Origin: Bacteroidales bacterium
Lineage (GTDB): Bacteria > Bacteroidota > Bacteroidia > Bacteroidales > UBA932
DNA length: 46,717 nt
Assembly (NCBI GenBank): GCA_017961345.1
Contig: JAGCXP010000036.1
Location: 1-46,717 of the forward strand
Reading direction: 5' to 3'
Each line of letters begins with the position of its first letter. The first letter of the stretch is position 1. The notes beneath the pieces were generated by a model. It made no database searches and was not told the origin of the DNA. It worked only from the letters and a program-made list of their open reading frames with translations. The position numbers and the translations under genes are program-made. Below are positions 40,676 to 46,717 of this stretch, piece by piece.

Positions 40676-41104
40676 ATGAAAGCCGCAAGAGTCAAAGACC
40701 TGCTGAAAACCTTTTCCAAGTTTTTCTTTTCGAATATTCTCGGGACCATCGTGGATACCGTGGTCCTCTGGTTTTTCGCCCACGTCGTCTTCCATGACGG
40801 CAACTACGTCTGGTCGCGCTACTTCTCCGTCGTCATCCTCTCTCCGATCATTTCCTTCGAGTGCGCGGTCCTGACCAATTACCTCTGCGCCTACAACCTT
40901 ACCTGGCGCGGACGCCTCCGCCTCAAGAAACCCTCCCGTTTCCTTCGGCACTATTTCAAATACAACATCACCGCCACCGGGGCTTTCTTTCTCAAAATGC
41001 TGATTCTGATGCTCGTCCAGCGGCTCAGCGGCTGGGACGTCGTCATCTGTAACCTTATCGCTCTCATCTTCTCCGGCGCCTTCAATTTCGCGATGGGAGA
41101 ATGA
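40676..41104 (+). CDS. GtrA-like small membrane protein
   Basis: The 142-residue protein has four hydrophobic helices (about 16-36, 49-70, 92-115, 119-138) with the FSNILGTIVDTVVLWFF and FECAVLTNYLCAYNLTWRG segments characteristic of the GtrA family. Members are thought to flip lipid-linked sugars or act as partners of glycosyltransferases. It lies 11 bases after the CDP-alcohol transferase, and its stop overlaps the next ATG (ATGA), so translation is coupled. Confidence 0.85.
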   Translation: MKAARVKDLLKTFSKFFFSNILGTIVDTVVLWFFAHVVFHDGNYVWSRYFSVVILSPIISFECAVLTNYLCAYNLTWRGRLRLKKPSRFLRHYFKYNITATGAFFLKMLILMLVQRLSGWDVVICNLIALIFSGAFNFAMGE

Positions 41105-42498
41105 TGGCTTTTCCGCAACAAAGAAAAAAAATGACTCGTCTGCACACCCTGTTGCTGACGGCAACCGCCCTCCTTGCGGCTTCCGTCCTCACCCTCAATG
41201 GCCAATCTGTCCGCCAGGATGAATTTCCTACTTCACGCAGACAGCATTTCGGCGTATACAACCTCTATGACGCGGATGCGCCCAAAGTGGAAACGAAGGT
41301 TCCCGCCGGCTACAAAGCGGTGGGTATCAGCCACTACGGCCGTCACGGCTCGCGCTACTATGCGGGCGAGAGGGGCAGTTTCCTGGAGGTTTACCTCCTG
41401 TTGGAAAAAGCGGCGGCCGACTCGGCCCTCAACCCGCGCGGCCTGCAGGTCTGGGAGGCGTACCGCAGCCTGTATCCGGCGCTCAAAGGCCGCGAAAGCG
41501 AACTTTCGCAACTCGGCCGAGCCCAGCACCGGGGCATCGCCCGCCGAATGTACAGCCAGTACAAAAACCTTTTCGGCAGCAATGCCGTCAAGACCGCCTG
41601 GAGCACGACCGTCCCCCGCTGCATCGAGAGCATGGGGGCCTTCTGCGAGGAATTGGCGCGCTGCGACCGGCGTATCGAAGTTGTGCAGGATGCCAGCGTA
41701 CGCTACGTTTCTCAGGTGTCCTCCATGCAGGACTTTTATTATTTCTACAAAAAATACGACAGTCGCAAGGCGCGGGAAATGGAACGTGCCTATGCCAAAG
41801 CCAACCTTGACACCCTCGCCTTCGGCCGGCAGATTTTCCGGGACAGCAGTTATCAAGTCGGGAAACTCCTGACCCTCGAACAGGGACTGTGGACGGCCTA
41901 TCTCTCCCTGCCCTCCAGCGACTGCTGGGGCAGTCCCGAGTGCCAGGCACTCTGCGAAGCCATTGAAGGGAAGGACGGTAGCGCGCCGCTGTATGAGGAT
42001 ACGATGTGGGAGCAACTCAGCCGGATCGCCCGCAGAATCCATCTCATCGAAACCTGCGAACCCCTGCTGCACCACAGCACCATCAATATCTTCCTGGTGG
42101 ACGCCATGCTTTCCCTTGCAGACAGCGACCTCCAGTCGGGCAAACCCTTCGTGCGCCTGCGTTTCGGTCACGACACCATTCTGGAGACCATCCTAAAAGA
42201 TATGGGCATTCGCGGCTGGCGCAACCTTGGGGATTCCGAGGCCAACCTGAAGGAATGGTGCACTTCCCGCATTCCCATGGCCTCCAACCTGCAAATGGTC
42301 TTCTATCGCAAGAAAGGTGCTCCCGTTCTCTTCAAACTGATGCTCAACGAAAGCGAACTGGAACTTCCCATCCCCGCCGTTACGGGCCGCCTCTACGACT
42401 GGGAGGCCTTCAAGGCCTATATGGCTCCCCGCATCGAAAAAGGCAAGGCCGAAGCCCTGCCTTATCTCGACGGGAACCCGTATCCGATTCCCTATTAA
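41101..42498 (+). CDS. Second histidine acid phosphatase family protein (MINPP-like), exported
   Basis: The protein has up to 465 residues, a signal peptide (best read from MTRLHTLLLT at 41131), the RHG motif in ISHYGRHGSRYY, WSTTVPRCIESM and the HD proton-donor in LRFGHDTILETIL. It resembles the protein at 37282-38544 in layout and in the ends of both domains (SNLQMVFYR versus CNVQLVFYR). The ATG at 41101 overlaps the gtrA stop, favouring coupled translation, but the start at 41131 gives a cleaner signal peptide. Its place behind a CDP-alcohol transferase and a flippase suggests a substrate such as an inositol- or sugar-phosphate, unproven. Confidence 0.85.
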   Translation: MMAFPQQRKKMTRLHTLLLTATALLAASVLTLNGQSVRQDEFPTSRRQHFGVYNLYDADAPKVETKVPAGYKAVGISHYGRHGSRYYAGERGSFLEVYLLLEKAAADSALNPRGLQVWEAYRSLYPALKGRESELSQLGRAQHRGIARRMYSQYKNLFGSNAVKTAWSTTVPRCIESMGAFCEELARCDRRIEVVQDASVRYVSQVSSMQDFYYFYKKYDSRKAREMERAYAKANLDTLAFGRQIFRDSSYQVGKLLTLEQGLWTAYLSLPSSDCWGSPECQALCEAIEGKDGSAPLYEDTMWEQLSRIARRIHLIETCEPLLHHSTINIFLVDAMLSLADSDLQSGKPFVRLRFGHDTILETILKDMGIRGWRNLGDSEANLKEWCTSRIPMASNLQMVFYRKKGAPVLFKLMLNESELELPIPAVTGRLYDWEAFKAYMAPRIEKGKAEALPYLDGNPYPIPY

Positions 42499-42507
42499 TC
42501 GCGTTCG

Positions 42508-43719
42508 CTAAGCGCCCAGGCGTTTTTCCAGACGCTCGCGGATGGCGGCGATAAAGCCGGCGGAAGTGACGCTCTTGGGCGTAATCCCCTCCATCAGGCC
42601 CACGAGGTCCTTGGTGGCGATTCCCTCGTTCAGCGTATCGAAGCAGGCCGCCTCGAGCGCATCGGCATAGGCCGTCAGATCCTGCAGTCCATCCATTTCC
42701 CCGCGTTTGCGAAGGGCTCCGCTCCAGGCGAAGATGGTCGCCATCGGGTTGGTGGACGTCTGCTCGCCCGCAAGGTATTTGTAGTAGTGGCGCGTCACAG
42801 TGCCGTGGGCCGCCTCGAACTCATATTTTCCGTCGGGGCTCACGAGCACGGAGGTCATCATCGCCAGCGAGCCGAAGGCCGTGGAAACCATATCGCTCAT
42901 CACGTCGCCGTCGTAATTCTTGCAGGCCCAGATGAAACCGCCCTTGGAACGGATGACACGGGCCACCGCATCGTCGATCAGCGTGTAGAAATACGTGAGC
43001 CCCAACTCCTCGAAGCGGGCTTTGTAATCTTCGAACACCTCCGCAAAGATCTGCTTGAACTGCGCGTCATAGGTCTTGGAAATCGTATCCTTGGTCGAGA
43101 ACCAAAGGTCCTGACGGGTATCGACGGCAAACTGGAAGCAGGAACGCGCGAAGGAACGGATGCTCTTGTCGGTGTTGTGCATACCCTGGATGACGCCCGC
43201 GCCCTTGAAATCCTGGATCACCACTTCCTGATGCGCTCCGCTCTCCCCGTCGAAGACCAGTTTCGCCACGCCCGGCTCCCCGGCACGCAGTTCCACGCTC
43301 TTGTACACGTCGCCATAGGCGTGACGGGCAATGGTAATGGGTTTTTCCCAGTTCTTCACCGCGGGTTTGATGGAAGGAATGATAATCGGGGTGCGGAACA
43401 CCGTACCGTCCAGGATGGAACGAATGGTGCCGTTGGGCGATTTCCACATCTGGTGGAGTTTGTACTCCTCCATCCGCTGGTGGTTCGGGGTGATGGTCGC
43501 ACATTTGACCGCCACGCCGTATTTCTTCGCCGCCTCGGCGGATTCCACGGTAATCTTATCTCCCGTCTCATCCCGTTTGGGAAGGCCCAGGTCGTAGTAT
43601 TCACTCTTGAGGTCCACGAAGGGAAGGATCAGCTCATCCTTGATCATCTTCCACAGAATCCGGGTCATTTCATCCCCGTCCATCTCCACCAGGGGAGTCG
43701 TCATCTGGATTTTTTTCAT
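42508..43719 (-). CDS. icd: NADP-dependent isocitrate dehydrogenase
   Basis: The 403-residue enzyme has PLVEMDGDEMTRILW at its start, the isocitrate-binding SPNGTIRSILDGTVFR, KDTISKTYDAQF, the metal-binding DDAVARVIRSKGGFIWACKNYDGDVMSD and the NADP-binding EAAHGTVTRHYYKYLAGEQTSTNP. It is the homodimeric, eukaryote-like type common in Bacteroidota. The start is ATG 43719 (MKKIQ); ATG 43725 is possible. It converges with the second histidine phosphatase, nine bases apart. Confidence 0.97.
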   Translation of the reverse strand: MKKIQMTTPLVEMDGDEMTRILWKMIKDELILPFVDLKSEYYDLGLPKRDETGDKITVESAEAAKKYGVAVKCATITPNHQRMEEYKLHQMWKSPNGTIRSILDGTVFRTPIIIPSIKPAVKNWEKPITIARHAYGDVYKSVELRAGEPGVAKLVFDGESGAHQEVVIQDFKGAGVIQGMHNTDKSIRSFARSCFQFAVDTRQDLWFSTKDTISKTYDAQFKQIFAEVFEDYKARFEELGLTYFYTLIDDAVARVIRSKGGFIWACKNYDGDVMSDMVSTAFGSLAMMTSVLVSPDGKYEFEAAHGTVTRHYYKYLAGEQTSTNPMATIFAWSGALRKRGEMDGLQDLTAYADALEAACFDTLNEGIATKDLVGLMEGITPKSVTSAGFIAAIRERLEKRLGA

Positions 43720-43738
43720 GTTCATTTCTTTAGCGGAT

Positions 43739-43747
43739 GCAAAGATA
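43739..43747 (-). promoter_or_regulatory. -7 promoter box of icd
   Basis: Minus-strand TATCTTTGC is a perfect TAnnTTTG box, 19 bases before the ATG at 43719; it shows that icd is transcribed separately from ridA. Confidence 0.6.
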
Positions 43748-43762
43748 GGAAAAAAAGTGCGT

Positions 43763-44140
43763 TTAGCGCGCGGCAATGCACTCTATCTCCACCAGCGCCC
43801 CTTTGGGAAGCGCCTTGACGGAAACGGCGCTGCGGGCGGGGAAGGGCTGGGCGAAGAACTGGGCGTAAACCTCATTCATCGCGGCAAAATCCCCCATATC
43901 GGCAAGAAAGACGGTGGTCTTTACCACATTCGCAAGGCCGAGTCCCGCCTCCTCCAAAATGGCTTTCACATTTTGAAGACTCTGACGGGTCTGCGCCTGG
44001 ATTCCTCCCTCGGGGAAAGCCCCGGTCGCGGGATTGATGGGAAGTTGTCCGGACAGGAAAACGAGTCCCGTCCCGCTGTCAATAGCCTGGCTGTACGGCC
44101 CGATCGCCGCCGGCGCCTTGGGTGTGCTAATGGATTTCAT
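43763..44140 (-). CDS. ridA: RidA family enamine/imine deaminase
   Basis: The 125-residue protein is a typical Rid[55 protein letters not shown] and PARSAV with the catalytic Arg, then the Glu near the end in VEIECIA. It removes reactive enamine/imine intermediates made by PLP enzymes. It follows the GH92 gene by 11 bases, so they are probably co-transcribed, an odd pair. Confidence 0.95.
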   Translation of the reverse strand: MKSISTPKAPAAIGPYSQAIDSGTGLVFLSGQLPINPATGAFPEGGIQAQTRQSLQNVKAILEEAGLGLANVVKTTVFLADMGDFAAMNEVYAQFFAQPFPARSAVSVKALPKGALVEIECIAAR

Positions 44141-44151
44141 ATTCGTAGGAT

Positions 44152-46251
44152 TTAGATTTGTTCGGGATCATACCAGAGCGCGGGTTCCGGCCCCATTTCA
44201 AAACGGAGCGTTCCGCCGCGGACAATATCCGCAAAATCGACATAGGCCTTGTTGTAGGCCTTGCCGTCGAGCCAGACGCGCTGGATATAGCGGTTTTCAG
44301 GGCTGGTCAGGGGCGCTTCAACGGTAAACACACGATCCTCCCCCACCCGGATTTCCGCTTTTTTGAAAATCGGGCTGCCGAAGAAGACACGGGTGCTCGC
44401 GGGCTCCACCTGGTAAAAACCGAGGGCGGAGAGAATGTACCAGGCGCTCATCTGCCCGACATCCTCGTTGCCTGCCAGGCCGTCATCGCCGGTCCCGTAT
44501 TGCTCGGAAAGAATCTGACGGACTCGGTCGGCCGTCTTCCAGGGCTGGCCGGCCATGGTATAGAAATAGGCGATGTGGTGGCTGGGCTCGTTGCCGTGCA
44601 CATACTGTCCGATCAGTCCCGTCATATCGGGAACGGCATCCGGCGCAAGATCCATGGGTGCGGCAAAGAGGGAATCCAGCCGGGAGAGCATCTTCTCCCG
44701 ACCGCCGAAACAGGCCGTCAGACCGTCCAGATCGTGCGGGACCAGCCAGGTATACTGCCAGGCATTGCCCTCGCAGTAGTCGCCCTGGGAGAGTGGATCG
44801 AAGGGCGTACGCCACCCGCCCTTTGCGTCGCGGCCCCGGATAAAACCGGTCTGTTCATCGAAATAATGCCGCCAGCTGTGGCTCCTTTCGGCAAAGAACG
44901 CGGCATCCTCGGTATGGCCGAGGGAGGCGGCGGCATTAGCCACGGCCGCGTCCGCGATGGCGTATTCCATATCGTTGGCACAAGCCCCGCCGTACAGGTC
45001 GCAGGGGATATAGCCATACTGTTTGCGAAGGTCCTGTCCCCTTTCGTCCAGCATCACGGATGCCTTGCAGGCGGCGTAGGCCCGCTCGGGATCGACGCCG
45101 GGAAGCCGTTTCACGATGGCGTCGGCCACGGAGATTACGCCGGGATTTCCCACCATGCAGTTGGTCTCGCAGCCCATCAGGTGCCACACCGGCAGTTTCC
45201 CCTGCGTATCGAAGATGTCCAGCATCGTATTCACCACGTCAGCGCGAAGTTCCGGGTGGATGATGTAGTAAAGCGGCATGGCCGCACGGTAGGTATCCCA
45301 GAGGGAATAGGTGGTATAGGCCGGCTTTTCTCCGATGTCCGAGAAGAGCGAAGGGGCGATCATCGTATGGTACAGGGCCGTATAGAAGATTGTCCGGGCA
45401 GACTCGTCGTCCGTTTCGATGCGGATCTTGTCAAGGGCCTGGTTCCACTTCGCGCGCGCGGCGGAGCGGACCCGGTCGAAATTCCAGCCGGGCAGTTCCG
45501 CCTGAAGGGCCCGCCGGGCCCCCTCGATGCTGCCTGGAGAAAGCGCCACCTTCAGCAGGATCTGTTCTCCTTCGCGGGTGGAAAAAGAACAGCGGGCATA
45601 CATTCCTTCCGGCTGCACGCTCACGGGTTTGGATACCACCGCGTAGAAATACTGCTTCTGATCGTTGGCCCATCCCTGGGAGTAACGCCAGCCCTGAAGG
45701 GTCACTTCGTCCACGACCTCGATATGGGTCTGCGTGGCCCGGTCCCAGGCGCCGCCGTTCTCCAGGTCGAAGACCAGGGCGGATTCCTCGGACGCGGGGA
45801 AGGTGTACCGGTGGATGCCCACCCGCTCCGTTGCGCTCATTTCCGCCGTGATGCCGTAACGAAGCAGCGGCACGCTGTAATAGCCGGGCTCCGTCACCTC
45901 ACGGCTGCGGTCGGCATAGGACCACATTCCGTCGCGGGCGTAGCGGACCTCTCCCACGACAGGCATCACCGTCACGTCGAACAGGTCTCCGATCCCCGTG
46001 CCGGAGAGGTGCGTATGGCTGAACCCGATGACCGTGCTGTCCGAGGCGTGGTAGCCGGAGCACCAGTCCCAGGTCTGCGGGATGCTGGTCGGCCCCAGCT
46101 GCACCTGCCCGAAGGGAACGCTCGCCCCCACGAAAACGTGTCCGTGGCCCCCGGATCCGATACGGGTATTCACATAAGCGGCATAGTCCGCACCAGGCCC
46201 CCCGCAGGAGCAGGCGGCCAGAACCAAAGCAAAGGAGAGCAGTTTTTTCAC
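44152..46251 (-). CDS. GH92 alpha-mannosidase lipoprotein
   Basis: The 699-residue protein has a lipoprotein signal (FALVLAAC-S) and the two-domain GH92 form: [78 protein letters not shown] and [25 protein letters not shown]92 enzymes are calcium-dependent exo-alpha-mannosidases that trim N-glycan or fungal mannan; linkage is usually alpha-1,2 but cannot be proven here. The start codon is GTG. It has its own promoter and is first in the operon with ridA. It could work with the phosphodiester glycosidases far upstream only in a general glycan-use sense. Confidence 0.95.
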   Translation of the reverse strand: MKKLLSFALVLAACSCGGPGADYAAYVNTRIGSGGHGHVFVGASVPFGQVQLGPTSIPQTWDWCSGYHASDSTVIGFSHTHLSGTGIGDLFDVTVMPVVGEVRYARDGMWSYADRSREVTEPGYYSVPLLRYGITAEMSATERVGIHRYTFPASEESALVFDLENGGAWDRATQTHIEVVDEVTLQGWRYSQGWANDQKQYFYAVVSKPVSVQPEGMYARCSFSTREGEQILLKVALSPGSIEGARRALQAELPGWNFDRVRSAARAKWNQALDKIRIETDDESARTIFYTALYHTMIAPSLFSDIGEKPAYTTYSLWDTYRAAMPLYYIIHPELRADVVNTMLDIFDTQGKLPVWHLMGCETNCMVGNPGVISVADAIVKRLPGVDPERAYAACKASVMLDERGQDLRKQYGYIPCDLYGGACANDMEYAIADAAVANAAASLGHTEDAAFFAERSHSWRHYFDEQTGFIRGRDAKGGWRTPFDPLSQGDYCEGNAWQYTWLVPHDLDGLTACFGGREKMLSRLDSLFAAPMDLAPDAVPDMTGLIGQYVHGNEPSHHIAYFYTMAGQPWKTADRVRQILSEQYGTGDDGLAGNEDVGQMSAWYILSALGFYQVEPASTRVFFGSPIFKKAEIRVGEDRVFTVEAPLTSPENRYIQRVWLDGKAYNKAYVDFADIVRGGTLRFEMGPEPALWYDPEQI

Positions 46252-46268
46252 GGCGAGTCGTATTTTGG

Positions 46269-46277
46269 GTAAAGATA
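46269..46277 (-). promoter_or_regulatory. -7 promoter box of GH92-ridA
   Basis: Minus-strand TATCTTTAC matches TAnnTTTG with one mismatch, 17 bases before the GTG start. Confidence 0.45.
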
Positions 46278-46292
46278 AGGATTTTTACACAA

Positions 46293-46323
46293 AAAAGGAC
46301 CAGCCCACCGGACCGGTCCTTTT
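46293..46323 (-). terminator. Terminator of the aldolase gene
   Basis: A 9-bp stem AAAAGGACC/GGTCCTTTT with a 13-base loop lies about 20 bases after the aldolase stop on the minus strand. Confidence 0.8.
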
Positions 46324-46344
46324 CAATTTGCGTAATGCTTTGGC

Positions 46345-46716
46345 TTAGAGGGCTTTGCCGTCGGAGCCGAGCACGTTGACAATCTTGTGGGTGTAGAGCT
46401 TCTTCATCTCGTCGCGGGCGGGGCCGAGGTACTTGCGGGGATCGAACTCACCGGGCTTGTCGGCGAAGACCTTGCGGACGGCGGCGGTCATCGCAAGACG
46501 GCTGTCGGAGTCGATGTTGATCTTGCAGACGGCGCTCTTGGAGGCCTCGCGGAGCTGCTCTTCGGGAATACCCACGGCATCGGGAAGTTTGCCGCCGTTG
46601 GCGTTGATGATGTCCACATACTCCTGGGGCACGGAAGAGGAACCGTGGAGGACGATGGGGAAACCGGGGAGCTTCTTCTCGATCTCGTGGAGCACGTCGA
46701 AGGCGAGCGGGGGAGG
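46345..46716 (-). CDS. fba: Class II fructose-bisphosphate aldolase, C-terminal part (partial)
   Basis: The last 123 residues of a class II aldolase enter from the right edge: LAFDVLHEIEKKLPGFPIVLHGSSSVPQEYVDIINANGG with a conserved zinc-ligand His (LHGSS), then KINIDSDSRLAMTAAVRKVF and the C-terminal KKLYTHKIVNVLGSDGKAL. The enzyme splits fructose-1,6-bisphosphate in glycolysis. The 5' part is outside the window. Confidence 0.93.
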   Translation of the reverse strand, partial: PPPLAFDVLHEIEKKLPGFPIVLHGSSSVPQEYVDIINANGGKLPDAVGIPEEQLREASKSAVCKINIDSDSRLAMTAAVRKVFADKPGEFDPRKYLGPARDEMKKLYTHKIVNVLGSDGKAL

Positions 46717-46717
46717 A

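Overview
The window looks like chromosomal DNA of a GC-rich (judged by eye near 57%), probably gut-type member of the Bacteroidales. The evidence is a SusC/SusD pair, a one-piece hybrid two-component regulator, many lipoproteins, GH92/GH31/GH3 glycosidases, a BACON domain, an EF-G2-type elongation factor and repeated promoters of the Bacteroidota type (TTTG near -33, TAnnTTTG near -7). I cannot name the genus. No phage, plasmid, transposase or CRISPR array was seen. Two intergenic islands of repeats, two tRNA-Ser genes and one decayed lipoprotein gene interrupt an otherwise dense layout.

Positions 1-13.9 kb hold a carbohydrate/phosphodiester locus: a GH31 glycosidase fused to a phosphodiester-glycosidase-like domain, an S1/P1 nuclease, a stand-alone phosphodiester glycosidase lipoprotein, a TonB-dependent receptor without a SusD partner, a hybrid two-component sensor/AraC regulator and a GH3 beta-glucosidase. 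Together they look like an unconventional utilisation locus that could deal with phosphodiester-linked or 1-phosphate-capped sugars. This is inference and the best candidate here for an undescribed system.

Positions 13.9-20.8 kb carry dnaE with an exo/endonuclease/phosphatase lipid or nucleic-acid hydrolase upstream, then a ThiL-like protein that has lost its metal-binding motifs and carries an Ala/Gly/Ser linker, followed by an RsiV-like (DUF3298) lipoprotein. An orphan HigA-like regulator and about 0.8 kb of structured repeat sequence follow (20.8-22.1 kb). Positions 22.2-26.5 kb contain an EF-G2-like factor in which the catalytic His is Ala, a glycerophosphodiester phosphodiesterase lipoprotein, and a CNNM/CBS membrane protein with an apparently leaderless start.

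Positions 26.5-33.8 kb hold tRNA-Ser(GCU), an orphan SusC/SusD pair, and an operon of a seven-helix membrane AraC regulator, FabG and ComF. Positions 33.9-36.7 kb hold a NagB-LmbE fusion with a degenerate deaminase site directly followed by an intact nagB (amino-sugar metabolism). Positions 36.7-39.3 kb hold a decayed lipoprotein, a histidine acid phosphatase and a BACON-type lipoprotein. Positions 39.4-39.8 kb are a repeat and hairpin island ending exactly at the 3' end of tRNA-Ser(GGA). Positions 39.9-42.5 kb form an operon of CDP-alcohol phosphatidyltransferase, GtrA-like flippase and a second histidine phosphatase. The window ends with icd, ridA with GH92 alpha-mannosidase, and the C-terminal part of a class II fructose-bisphosphate aldolase.
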